Assembly (NCBI GenBank): GCA_004213235.1
Contig: SHAI01000021.1
Location: 1-17,608 of the forward strand
Reading direction: 5' to 3'
DNA from: Parvularculaceae bacterium
GTDB taxonomy: Bacteria > Pseudomonadota > Alphaproteobacteria > Caulobacterales > Parvularculaceae
DNA: 17,608 nt
Part shown: in pieces, positions 1-7,053 of the stretch
Layout of the letters: each line of letters starts with the position of its first letter
How positions within the stretch are numbered: the first letter of the stretch is position 1
The notes under the pieces: model-generated
What the model was told of the DNA's origin: nothing
What the model saw: the letters and a program-made list of their open reading frames with translations, nothing else
Database searches by the model: none
Made by a program: the position numbers and the translations under genes

Positions 1-200
1 ATGCCGAGCGCTTTCAGTTCGTCGCCACTTACTGTCGCGGCGGTACCCGCATAATCCTGCAAGGATTGTTCGCGACGTTCGACCGTCACGATGATCTCAT
101 CCGCGAATGAGTCGTCTTCGTCGTTTTCCTGCGCCACAGCGAAATGTGGAATGGCCGTTGACGCGCATAAAGCTGCTAATAAGACACGTTGCTTGATCAT
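1..200 (-). CDS. TonB-dependent receptor, N-terminal fragment
   Basis: This is the first 66 codons of an outer-membrane TonB-dependent receptor; the gene continues beyond the left edge of the window. The ATG (complement of 198-200) is preceded by a strong GGAGGG ribosome site at about 203-208. Residues 1-23 form a signal peptide (basic MIKQR, hydrophobic core, AVA then Q24). An acidic linker follows, then a TonB-box-like stretch DEIIVT near residues 34-39. The next part, ERREQSLQDYAGTAATVSGD, is the usual beginning of the plug domain. It is transcribed away from the LacI-family gene and has a candidate operator directly upstream. By context it imports glucan oligosaccharides across the outer membrane. 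Substrate is inferred; the barrel is not in the window. Confidence 0.88.
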   Translation of the reverse strand, partial: MIKQRVLLAALCASTAIPHFAVAQENDEDDSFADEIIVTVERREQSLQDYAGTAATVSGDELKALG

Positions 201-212
201 TTTTCCCTCCCG

Positions 213-228
213 ATGACAAGCTTGTCAT
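213..228. promoter_or_regulatory. Candidate LacI-family operator (site 1)
   Basis: A perfect 16-bp palindrome, ATGACAAG-CTTGTCAT, lies 12 bases before the receptor start codon and about where transcription should begin. LacI-family regulators bind palindromes of this size. A 13/16 match (ATGACAAG-GTTGTCTT) sits at the equivalent place upstream of the GH16 gene at 1595-1610. A neighbouring half-site, TTGACAAG, overlaps the -35 box at 259-266. The binding protein is inferred to be the LacI-family gene at 427-1458. Confidence 0.7.
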
Positions 229-236
229 AACTATTG

Positions 237-266
237 AATATTTTGCCCAATTACGCCTCTTGTCAA
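237..266 (-). promoter_or_regulatory. Candidate sigma-70 promoter of the TonB-dependent receptor
   Basis: On the minus strand a perfect -35 hexamer TTGACA (complement of 261-266) is followed after 18 bases by AATATT (complement of 237-242), which matches four of six -10 positions; a 17-base spacing gives AAATAT. Transcription would start around position 230, just inside or before the palindrome at 213-228, so a repressor bound there would block initiation. The rest of the 201-426 intergenic stretch holds the receptor's ribosome site, this promoter, the operator and an AT-rich inverted repeat at 379-400. Confidence 0.5.
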
Positions 267-378
267 CCGAAAACCCACGAAAATAGTGTGTTGCGGTGCA
301 GCATTAGTAGGGCGGGTCGCTGAGTTATTACGATAAGAAAAAAGCTTTGGATTACGTCCGAGGCGTCTGGCAATGTCG

Positions 379-400
379 TTATTTGACGCAGTTCAAATAA
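379..400. repeat. AT-rich inverted repeat between the LacI gene and the receptor
   Basis: Perfect 8-bp arms TTATTTGA and TCAAATAA are separated by six bases. It lies 27 bases beyond the stop codon of the LacI-family gene and about 180 bases upstream of the receptor start. No T-run follows on the minus strand, so it is not a convincing terminator. It may be a binding site for a second regulator of the receptor. Confidence 0.4.
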
Positions 401-426
401 TTAATTTCGTGCGAGGCCAGGGATGT

Positions 427-1458
427 TCAACCACGTCGATTCGCAGAGGGAACACCGCATGATTCGCGGGTAATGATTTTGTGCGGCGCAACAAGAAAAT
501 TCGAGTTTGCGTCTTTTGTTGTCGGTGCCAAACTATTGCTTAGAACCCGAACCGCATCTTTTGCCATATTGTCTAAGGGTTGGGCGACCGTGGTGAGGGC
601 CGGCCAGATTGTTTGTGCGATGGGGACGTCATCAAACCCGGTTATCGATATGTCTTCAGGTATTGATAAGCCGAGTTTTCCAGCAGCCATGTAAACTGCA
701 GCCGCCATATCGTCACTTGCCGCAAAGATTGCGGTTGGTGGGTTTGGTGATGTCAACAGTTTCTCGGCAGCAGACAGGGCGCAGCGGAAATCAAAATTGC
801 CGCTGGCAACTTGTGATGAATCGGGGCCCGGCATGCCGCGTTCGGTAAATGCATCTTCAAATCCCTGGCGGCGCAAGAATGATGCAACATGGTCTGGGTG
901 CCCCGCGATATGGGCAATCCTTTCGTGCCCATAGTCTAGCAGGTGCTCGGTCATTTCCCGTGCGGCCTTACGATCATCCATCGTGACAGCTGAAACCCCA
1001 GGCGTCGGACTTGACGGAGAAAGCAAGACATACTTTACGCTGGCGTCGTTCAGGCACGCCTTCAGGTTCTCTGAATCGCACATAGGTGGCACAAGAACCA
1101 TGCTGTCGACTTTAGTTCGCGCCAGGAAAGCTTGTAGCTGTCCCACCCAGTCATCATCGTCTTCGTTAAACAAGCCGACCACGAGATATCGCCCTGCATC
1201 TGAACAGGCCTGGATCATCGATTGGTTCAGGCGAGACTGATAGCTGCTTCCGGGATCACTATAAAGCATGCCGATGGCGGTGGATTTACCAAGCCGCATC
1301 TGCCGTGCTGCATCGCTTGGGCTGTAATTGAGGCTGGCCATTGCATCGCGAACACGCCGCCGGGTGCTGTCCCGGACATTCGCCTGATTGTTCATGACCC
1401 GCGATACCGTCTTGATCGATACGCCGGCTTGTTTTGCTACGTCAATAATTGTGGCCAT
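427..1458 (-). CDS. LacI-family transcriptional regulator of the glucan locus
   Basis: The protein has 343 residues, the usual length of the family. Residues 3-22 are a classic LacI helix-turn-helix (TIIDVAKQAGVSIKTVSRVM), followed by the hinge-helix region around residues 45-57 (LNYSPSDAARQMR). The remainder is a periplasmic-binding-protein-like sensor domain, with typical stretches such as GHERIAHIAGH and the C-terminal ISITGFDDVPIAQTIWPALT. It lies between the TonB receptor and the GH16 gene and is transcribed divergently from the latter. Known relatives repress sugar-use genes until a sugar binds. The two matching palindromes at 213-228 and 1595-1610 are its likely targets. The inducer, probably a short beta-glucoside, is inferred from the neighbours. 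The ribosome site before its ATG is weak (AAGG, spaced too far). Confidence 0.93.
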   Translation of the reverse strand: MATIIDVAKQAGVSIKTVSRVMNNQANVRDSTRRRVRDAMASLNYSPSDAARQMRLGKSTAIGMLYSDPGSSYQSRLNQSMIQACSDAGRYLVVGLFNEDDDDWVGQLQAFLARTKVDSMVLVPPMCDSENLKACLNDASVKYVLLSPSSPTPGVSAVTMDDRKAAREMTEHLLDYGHERIAHIAGHPDHVASFLRRQGFEDAFTERGMPGPDSSQVASGNFDFRCALSAAEKLLTSPNPPTAIFAASDDMAAAVYMAAGKLGLSIPEDISITGFDDVPIAQTIWPALTTVAQPLDNMAKDAVRVLSNSLAPTTKDANSNFLVAPHKIITRESCGVPSANRRG

Positions 1459-1524
1459 AAATTCGATTACGCCTTAATATCTTTCTGCGTCTTAAGAAAT
1501 GAAAATTCGGTTAGACCTGCTTCA

Positions 1525-1536
1525 GTCGCATGCGAC
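1525..1536. promoter_or_regulatory. 12-bp palindrome upstream of the LacI-family gene
   Basis: GTCGCA-TGCGAC is a perfect palindrome in the divergent intergenic region, 67 bases before the LacI-family start codon and 32 bases before the TTGACA box of the GH16 promoter. Its sequence differs from the ATGACAAG operator, so if functional it would be read by another regulator or serve autoregulation. Only its symmetry and position support it. Confidence 0.35.
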
Positions 1537-1567
1537 ACCAAAACCATCATTTTCTATCATGCAAAGA

Positions 1568-1596
1568 TTGACAGTGCGACAGTTCAGGTCACAAAT
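1568..1596 (+). promoter_or_regulatory. Candidate sigma-70 promoter of the GH16-MFS-GH3 operon
   Basis: A perfect TTGACA (1568-1573) is followed after 17 bases by ACAAAT (1591-1596), a weak three-of-six -10 match. The layout copies that of the receptor promoter: TTGACA, then the operator palindrome starting at or just after the -10 element. The strong -35 box and shared architecture are the main support. Confidence 0.45.
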
Positions 1597-1610
1597 GACA
1601 AGGTTGTCTT
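1595..1610. promoter_or_regulatory. Candidate LacI-family operator (site 2)
   Basis: ATGACAAG-GTTGTCTT matches the perfect palindrome at 213-228 at 13 of 16 positions, with the whole left half identical. It overlaps the presumed -10 and transcription start of the GH16 operon. It is followed by a run of seven T. A terminator reading is unlikely because the five-base arms leave only a two-base loop. Confidence 0.65.
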
Positions 1611-1662
1611 TTTTTGATCCGCCGCTAGAAGCCGGACGAAAATGCTTTGTGGAGGAAAATCG

Positions 1663-2679
1663 ATGCCAAATCTCATGTCTTTCCGGTTCAAGGCGGTTTT
1701 TTCCGCGTTTGTTTTGTCATTTCCGGCAACCGCAGCCTATAGCGCGTCGCTCGACGAAACAGCAATGGTGGCATCAACGCCAGCCCACCTCGGTGAGGAA
1801 TGGGAGCTGGTCTGGTCCGATGAATTCAACAATGAGGCGATTGATTCTGATAACTGGGTCTTCGACGTTGATTGCTGGGGCGGCGGTAATGATGAGAGAC
1901 AATGTTACACCGATCGCCCCGAGAACGCGCGTGTTGAAGACGGCGTTTTAAAGATCACGGCAATTCAGGAATGGATGCGTGGCTCGGCGCTTCCCAGTCA
2001 GTTGCGCAAAACCAAAGAAGATGCAGAAGCGTTGAAAGTGCAGCCGTTTTCCTCGGCGAAACTCTCCACAAAAGGAAAGCATGCCTGGAAATATGGACGT
2101 TTCGAAGTGCGTGCGAAACTTCCCGAAGGTCAAGGAACGTGGCCAGCAATCTGGATGCTTCCGGCGGATGAAAAATACGGCGCGTGGGCCGCGTCCGGCG
2201 AGATCGACATTCTTGAGGCGGTAAATCTCGGGGCGAAGTGTCGCAAGTGTAAGGACGGTAAAGAAGACCGGATCTTCGGGACCCTCCACTTTGGTGGTGA
2301 GTGGCCGAAAAATTTCTACAAGGGGGGGGAAACCCATCTGAAGCCAACTGAAGATGGTTTCCACGTATTCGCGGTCGAGTGGAAGGAAGGGGAAATTTCC
2401 TGGTTTGTCGACGGTGAGAAATACTCGACCCTGACATCACGTGATTGGCGGTCGTCCACGAGGGAGGGCCGCAAGAGCAAACATGCGCCGTTTGATCATG
2501 AATTCTTCCTGATCTTGAATTTTGCTGTTGGTGGGCATTTGGCAGCCGACAAGAATGAAAAAGGTATCAGTACGGAAGGGTTTCCGAAATCCATGTATGT
2601 GGATTGGGCGCGTGTTTACCAGCTTAAGGATGTTGCCGGACAGAATGGTGCCGCACAGAATACCCGTGGGACGTTTTGA
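1663..2679 (+). CDS. GH16 endo-beta-1,3-glucanase (laminarinase), secreted
   Basis: A 338-residue glycoside hydrolase of family 16, predicted to cut internal bonds of beta-1,3-glucans such as laminarin. The ATG at 1663 is chosen because GGAGG (1651-1655) lies seven bases upstream; an in-frame ATG at 1642 lies before that site. Residues 1-28 form a signal peptide ending ATAAYSA, so the enzyme leaves the cytoplasm. The catalytic signature GEIDILEAVN holds the nucleophile Glu180, the assisting Asp182 and the acid/base Glu185. Other family landmarks are WGGGNDERQCYTDRPENARV, GTWPAIWMLP and the C-terminal FHVFAVEWKEGEISWFVDGE. A CxxC pair (Cys193, Cys196) directly follows the active-site strand. 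First gene of a plus-strand operon with the symporter and a GH3 gene. Laminarinase specificity is inferred from the motif type and from context; related GH16 members cut other galactans or mixed glucans. Confidence 0.92.
   Translation: MPNLMSFRFKAVFSAFVLSFPATAAYSASLDETAMVASTPAHLGEEWELVWSDEFNNEAIDSDNWVFDVDCWGGGNDERQCYTDRPENARVEDGVLKITAIQEWMRGSALPSQLRKTKEDAEALKVQPFSSAKLSTKGKHAWKYGRFEVRAKLPEGQGTWPAIWMLPADEKYGAWAASGEIDILEAVNLGAKCRKCKDGKEDRIFGTLHFGGEWPKNFYKGGETHLKPTEDGFHVFAVEWKEGEISWFVDGEKYSTLTSRDWRSSTREGRKSKHAPFDHEFFLILNFAVGGHLAADKNEKGISTEGFPKSMYVDWARVYQLKDVAGQNGAAQNTRGTF
2332..2339 (+). repeat. Eight-G homopolymer inside the GH16 gene
   Basis: Eight consecutive G encode the Gly-Gly of NFYKGGETHL and parts of the flanking codons. 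Such runs are prone to slippage in replication and sequencing. In this copy the frame is intact. Confidence 0.85.
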
Positions 2680-2681
2680 TT

Positions 2682-4160
2682 ATGGGAGCGCAGCCGCACA
2701 GGACCGCGCCCGAAGACCGCGTACCTATAACGCACATGCTGCTTTATGGTGCAGGTGCATTCGTCAATAATCTGCTGGCTGGGTCCATCGGTGCCATGAT
2801 GATTGTGCTTAATCTTGGGCTTGGGATGAATCCGGCCCTGGTTGGGTTGTTAGGCGCGATCCCGCGATTAATGGACGCGTTAACCGATCCGATCATGGGG
2901 TACATATCCGATAACACCAAAACCAGATGGGGGCGGCGTCGCCCCTACATGTTTGTCGGTGCCATCGCGGTCGGGATCATATTTATACTGTTGTGGCAAC
3001 TTCCTGACGGGAAGAGCGAAAGCTTTTATTACTGGTACTTTCTGATCGGCTCTTTGCTCTTTTATCTGGCGTATACAGTGTTTGCGACGCCCTGGGTTGC
3101 TATAGGGTACGAAATGACACCGGATTATCATGAGCGTACGCGGCTCATGGGGGTGCAGAACTTCATAGGCCAATTGGCGTATTTCGTGCCGCCATGGCTC
3201 CTCGTCGTAATGCAACACGATGCGCTGTTCGATAATATGGTCGATGGCGCTGCCGGGGTGTCCATTATGATCGGCGTCTTTGTCATAAGCGTCGGCGTAT
3301 TACCGGCGATCTTCCTGCGCGAGCGCCTTCAGGACCACAAATTGGTTGAGGCCAATACGCTAGCGGCTAAGACGCCTGTCCACAAAGAGCCGGCGATGGT
3401 CGTATTGGCCAGTCGCCTTGCGGATTTCTTTAAAGGTTTCGGGGCTGCGCTGAGTTTTGTTCCATTCCTGAAACTCTGTATCGCGACGTTCCTGGTCTTC
3501 AACGGGTTCATTCTAATATCGTCGTTTCAGGTTTATGTGGTCATTTATTACGTCTTTGAGGGCGATAAAGAACTTGGTGCGCAATATGCCGGTTACATTG
3601 GCACACTGTCGACACTCTCGACCTTTGCTGTAATTGCGTTTGTCACCTGGCTCAGCACTCAGATCGGCAAGCGCCGCGCCTTCGCCGTGGCGACCCTTTT
3701 GTCGATGATTGGTTATGCGTCGAAATGGTTCTGTTATACGCCAGATGCGCCGTGGCTGACGCTCATCCCTGCGCCGCTCATCGCGTTCGGTCTCGGCGGA
3801 TTATTTACCCTTATGCCGTCCATGATGGCGGACGTGGTCGATTATGATGAACTGAAGACCGGCGAGCGACGCGAAGGCATGTATGGATCAATCTATTGGT
3901 GGGTGGTCAAGCTTGGCATGGCTGTCGCACTCGCCGGTGGCGGGTTCCTGCTCAATGCGACCGGCTTTGACGTTGAACTGGATGGTGCGCAGTCGGAACA
4001 AACCATCTTCTTGCTGAGATTGTTTGACGCTACCATTCCGGCAATTGCATCGGGGTTTGCGATTTGGGCAGTTGCAACCTTTAGTATTTCGCAAAAGCGT
4101 GCAATGGAGATCCGCGAGGAGCTGGAAGCCATTCGCGGGGCCTCGCCAACGGCTGCATAG
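2682..4160 (+). CDS. GPH-family (MelB-like) sugar:cation symporter, MFS superfamily
   Basis: A 492-residue inner-membrane transporter with about 12 hydrophobic segments. The loop between helices 2 and 3 carries the family signature: Asp65, DP at 69-70, then SDNTKTRWGRRRP (76-88). This is characteristic of glycoside-pentoside-hexuronide:cation symporters rather than of other MFS groups. The C-terminal half has the MADVVDYDELKTGERREGMYG stretch also typical of the group (listed here as its landmark). The ATG at 2682 lies two bases after the GH16 stop; a TTG at 2676 would overlap that stop, and neither has a good ribosome site, so translation is probably coupled to GH16. By position it imports glucose, laminaribiose or similar products from the periplasm for the GH3 enzyme encoded next. 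The exact sugar and coupling ion cannot be read from sequence. Confidence 0.92.
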   Translation: MGAQPHRTAPEDRVPITHMLLYGAGAFVNNLLAGSIGAMMIVLNLGLGMNPALVGLLGAIPRLMDALTDPIMGYISDNTKTRWGRRRPYMFVGAIAVGIIFILLWQLPDGKSESFYYWYFLIGSLLFYLAYTVFATPWVAIGYEMTPDYHERTRLMGVQNFIGQLAYFVPPWLLVVMQHDALFDNMVDGAAGVSIMIGVFVISVGVLPAIFLRERLQDHKLVEANTLAAKTPVHKEPAMVVLASRLADFFKGFGAALSFVPFLKLCIATFLVFNGFILISSFQVYVVIYYVFEGDKELGAQYAGYIGTLSTLSTFAVIAFVTWLSTQIGKRRAFAVATLLSMIGYASKWFCYTPDAPWLTLIPAPLIAFGLGGLFTLMPSMMADVVDYDELKTGERREGMYGSIYWWVVKLGMAVALAGGGFLLNATGFDVELDGAQSEQTIFLLRLFDATIPAIASGFAIWAVATFSISQKRAMEIREELEAIRGASPTAA

Positions 4161-4193
4161 GTTTCAGTTAGATATTTTGGGTACAGAAGAGTT

Positions 4194-6440
4194 ATGAGCG
4201 AAGTATTGGAGGTCAAATTGCACGATGATGCCAAAGCGCCGCAAGGACAGGTGTCAATTCGCGATCTGATCGGGCGCATGACGCTTGAAGAGAAGATAGG
4301 GCAGCTTCAGCAACTGGATGCCTCCGCGCCTGACCTGGAAGAGACCATTCGCACTGGCCGTGTTGGATCTGTCATTAACCAGGCTGACCCGGGCAAGGTT
4401 CGTGAGCTGCAGCGGATCGCTGTTGAGGAAAGCCGGCTTGGCATTCCGCTCCTTATTGGCCGGGACGTCATCCACGGCTTTCATACGATAATGCCGATCC
4501 CCCTCGGGCAAGCGGCGAGCTGGAATCCGGTTCTGGTTGAGGAGTGCGCCCGGGTTGCAGCAGAGGAAGCTGCGCAACATGGTGTGAATTGGACGTTCGC
4601 GCCGATGATTGATATCTCGCGCGATGCGCGCTGGGGGCGTATTGCGGAGAGTTTTGGCGAGGACCCGGTTTTGACCAGTGTTCTCGGGGCCGCGATGATC
4701 AAGGGCTTGCAGGGTGAACGCCTCGACGGTGCGTTTTCAATCGCCGCGTGTGCTAAGCATTTTGCTGGCTATGGCACATCTGAAGCGGGCCGCGACTACG
4801 ACACGACGAATATTCCCGAAAATGAACTGCGCAACATCTATCTGCCGCCTTTCAAGGCAGCGCTCGATGCTGGTGTTGCAACGTTCATGAGCTCTTTCGG
4901 GGACTTGGACGGTGTTCCTGCCTCGGCAAATGAATTTCTGATGCGCGATATCTTGCGTGATGAATGGGGCTTTGAGGGGTTTGTGGTGAGCGATTGGGAC
5001 TCCATTCGGCAGCTTAAGACCCATGGGATTGCGGAGGATTACCGTGAAGCGGCGCAACTCGCTGCCATGGCTGGTATCGATATGGAGATGGCCGGCGACG
5101 CCTATGCCGAAAATCTGGGGTCCCTCGTCGAATCTGGTGTGATCGATCTTTCAGCGGTCGATTCAATGGTGGAAAACATATTGCAAATCAAACTCTCCCT
5201 TGGATTGTTTGAGAGCGTGGACCGCGCTGAAAAGGCAACCAATGTCACGTCTCATGCCGATAAGATGAAATTGGCGAAAGAGGCGGCGCTGGAAAGCGTT
5301 GTGCTCCTCCAGAATAGAGCCAATGCCCAGAATAGAGCCAATGCCCAAAATAGAGCCAATGCATTGCCGCTATCGCGCGATGCGCTTAAATCGCTGGCGG
5401 TAATCGGTCCGATGGCGGATCAACCATATGAACAGCTCGGCACGTGGATATTCGATGGCGATGAAGCGCGTAGCGTAACGCCGCTTAACGCGATCAAGGA
5501 TTATGTCGGTGACGACATCGAGGTTCGGTTTGCCCCTGCTATGCAATCGACGCGCAGCAAGACCGAAGACGGTTTTGCAGCAGCGTTAGACGCGGCTTCG
5601 TCGTGTGATGCCATTATCGCCTTCCTCGGCGAAGAGTCGATTTTGTCAGGCGAAGCGCATAGCCGCGCTGACATTAATCTGCCTGGCAATCAGGCGGCGC
5701 TCATCCGTGAGCTGAAGAAAGCCGGCAAGCCGCTTATTGTTGTGGTTTTGGCGGGGCGGCCCTTAACCATTGGTGATATCCTGGAGGAGGCTGATGCTGT
5801 TCTCTTTGCCTGGCATCCAGGGGTAATGGCGGGACCGGCAATAAGTGATCTCTTGTTTGGTGTCGTGTCGCCATCTGGCCGCCTTCCGGTAAGCTTCCCC
5901 AAGGTTGTTGGCCAAATTCCGATTTATTATAATCATAAAAACACTGGCCGTCCGGCGTGTCGCGACACGGTCGTCCACATTGACGATATTGCAGTCGGCG
6001 CGCGGCAGACGTCTTTCGGTATGACGGCGTTTCATCTCGATGCTGGATTCGAACCTCAGTTTCCGTTCGGATACGGATTGAGTTATAGTGAATTCGCCTA
6101 TGAGAACCTTCAAATTAGCCGAGACGCGCTTCCAGTGGGGGGTGTGCTGGATGTCAGGGTAACGGTGTCGAATAACGGCACGTGTACAGCATATGAGACG
6201 GTACAATTATATGTGCGTGACCTTGTTGGAAGCGTGACCCGCCCGGTCAAGGAGCTGAAGGATTTCCGCAAAGTCCATTTACAGGCTGGGGAATCAAAAG
6301 ACATCGTTTTCCAATTGCATACCGATCAATTGGCGTTCTTTGGCCGCTCCAAGGCTTTCCGTGTTGAGCCCGGCACCTTCCATTTATGGGTTGGGCCGAA
6401 TTCACGCGACGGCCTTCAGACTGAGTTCCGCGTGATCTGA
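4194..6440 (+). CDS. GH3 beta-glucosidase, cytoplasmic (BglX-like)
   Basis: A 748-residue glycoside hydrolase of family 3 that would release glucose from the non-reducing end of beta-glucan oligosaccharides. No signal peptide is present (MSEVLEVKLHDDAK), so it should act in the cytoplasm on sugar brought in by the symporter 33 bases upstream. The N-terminal TIM-barrel domain shows KHFAGYG (188-194) and the nucleophile Asp267 in VVSDWDS. The second alpha/beta domain carries LGEESILSGEAHSR with the likely acid/base Glu487. A C-terminal fibronectin-III-like domain follows FPFGYGLSY, roughly residues 630-745. Odd: an 18-bp unit is repeated three times at 5310-5363, giving three QNRANA hexapeptides where the family has one short loop. 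The start is uncertain: the ATG has only AGAAGAG two bases upstream, while an in-frame TTG at 4218 has GGAGG five bases upstream and would remove eight residues. Confidence 0.92.
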   Translation: MSEVLEVKLHDDAKAPQGQVSIRDLIGRMTLEEKIGQLQQLDASAPDLEETIRTGRVGSVINQADPGKVRELQRIAVEESRLGIPLLIGRDVIHGFHTIMPIPLGQAASWNPVLVEECARVAAEEAAQHGVNWTFAPMIDISRDARWGRIAESFGEDPVLTSVLGAAMIKGLQGERLDGAFSIAACAKHFAGYGTSEAGRDYDTTNIPENELRNIYLPPFKAALDAGVATFMSSFGDLDGVPASANEFLMRDILRDEWGFEGFVVSDWDSIRQLKTHGIAEDYREAAQLAAMAGIDMEMAGDAYAENLGSLVESGVIDLSAVDSMVENILQIKLSLGLFESVDRAEKATNVTSHADKMKLAKEAALESVVLLQNRANAQNRANAQNRANALPLSRDALKSLAVIGPMADQPYEQLGTWIFDGDEARSVTPLNAIKDYVGDDIEVRFAPAMQSTRSKTEDGFAAALDAASSCDAIIAFLGEESILSGEAHSRADINLPGNQAALIRELKKAGKPLIVVVLAGRPLTIGDILEEADAVLFAWHPGVMAGPAISDLLFGVVSPSGRLPVSFPKVVGQIPIYYNHKNTGRPACRDTVVHIDDIAVGARQTSFGMTAFHLDAGFEPQFPFGYGLSYSEFAYENLQISRDALPVGGVLDVRVTVSNNGTCTAYETVQLYVRDLVGSVTRPVKELKDFRKVHLQAGESKDIVFQLHTDQLAFFGRSKAFRVEPGTFHLWVGPNSRDGLQTEFRVI
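5310..5363 (+). repeat. Three in-frame tandem copies of an 18-bp unit in the GH3 gene
   Basis: The unit CAGAATAGAGCCAATGCC occurs at 5310-5327 and 5328-5345 identically, and at 5346-5363 with two changes (third base A, last base A). Each encodes QNRANA. The neighbouring GH3 protein has LLKNEGSLLPLS where this one has LLQNRANA (three times) LPLS, so a single copy fits the family length and two copies, 12 residues, look like a recent expansion. The loop sits between the barrel domain and the second domain. Confidence 0.95.
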
Positions 6441-6525
6441 ACGCTAGAGTTATTGTTCGGCCCCTTAACGTGGCTGTTCATCCGGGTTAGCATTGCCCGT
6501 CCGCTTGTGAGTTAGGGCGGTTGCT

Positions 6526-7053
6526 GTGCAATGGAAACCGGAAGCGATCGCAATGGAAAGTGCTAACCCGTCGATAAAAGACTTGCTTGCACCTTATGTC
6601 GGGGCGACAGGCGGTCTGCTTTCAAGCCTGCGGGCCGTCAATGACGCGCTCGGTCATTTGCCCCCCGAAACCGAAGAGATTGCCGCTGAGGTTTTTAATC
6701 TTTCCCGTGCGGAGATCAAAGGCGTTATCAGCTTTTACGCGGATTTTAGGCGTACGCCCCCCACGGGGCCCACGGTCAGATTGTGCGTTGCGGAAGCATG
6801 CCAGGCAGCCGGCGGCCGTCAGGTGGAGCGCGAGCTAAAAGCGGCGTATTCTGAAGCTGATATTTCTGCTTTTGGCGGTGGAACATCCGGCGATGTTGAT
6901 CAAGCCGCCTGCGCGATCGATTATCGGCCGGTCTACTGTCTGGGACTATGTTCCGTTGCGCCCGCGGCGTTAGTGGGCGACCGGTTGGTCGGGCGTGCAA
7001 ATCTGGAGCGTATCAAAACATGTCTTGCCGCGGCGGGAGAGAAGACGCGATGA
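6526..7053 (+). CDS. fdsG: NAD-dependent formate dehydrogenase, gamma subunit
   Basis: A 175-residue protein of the NuoE/24-kDa thioredoxin-like ferredoxin family. In FdsGBA enzymes it carries a [2Fe-2S] cluster and partners the diaphorase subunit FdsB. The four ligands are visible as Cys87 and Cys92 (LCVAEAC) and Cys138 and Cys142 (YCLGLC). The N-terminal helical part contains LRAVNDALGHLPPE and EIKGVISFYADF, equivalent to the NuoE pattern. The stop overlaps the fdsB start by four bases (ATGA), so the two are translated together. An ATG at 6553 (M10) is a possible alternative start. The 85 bases separating it from the GH3 gene show no clear promoter or terminator, so read-through from the glucan operon is possible. 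Confidence 0.9.
   Translation: MQWKPEAIAMESANPSIKDLLAPYVGATGGLLSSLRAVNDALGHLPPETEEIAAEVFNLSRAEIKGVISFYADFRRTPPTGPTVRLCVAEACQAAGGRQVERELKAAYSEADISAFGGGTSGDVDQAACAIDYRPVYCLGLCSVAPAALVGDRLVGRANLERIKTCLAAAGEKTR

Noticed and set aside
1222..1617. 131-codon plus-strand open frame over the LacI-family start and upstream region
   Set aside because: Mostly antisense to the well-supported LacI-family gene and runs through its promoter region; the protein has no recognisable pattern.
1598..1617. Rho-independent terminator (GACAA-GG-TTGTC followed by T7)
   Set aside because: A two-base loop with a five-pair stem is not a workable terminator hairpin; the match to the palindrome at 213-228 explains it better as an operator.
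1948..2440. Two long minus-strand open frames opposite the GH16 gene
   Set aside because: Antisense shadows of a gene with a clear catalytic motif and signal peptide; they have no ribosome sites or protein family features.
5763..6206. 147-codon minus-strand open frame opposite the GH3 gene
   Set aside because: Shadow of the GH3 C-terminal half; Arg- and His-rich composition is typical of antisense reading.
6441..6525. Promoter or terminator between the cytoplasmic GH3 gene and fdsG
   Set aside because: I see no matched -35/-10 pair and no stem with a T-run; only imperfect GC-rich symmetry around 6495-6520.
6948..7049. Longer fdsB N-terminus from the ATG at 6948
   Set aside because: Would overlap fdsG by about 100 bases and adds residues foreign to the family; the ATGA overlap at 7050 is the normal operon junction.
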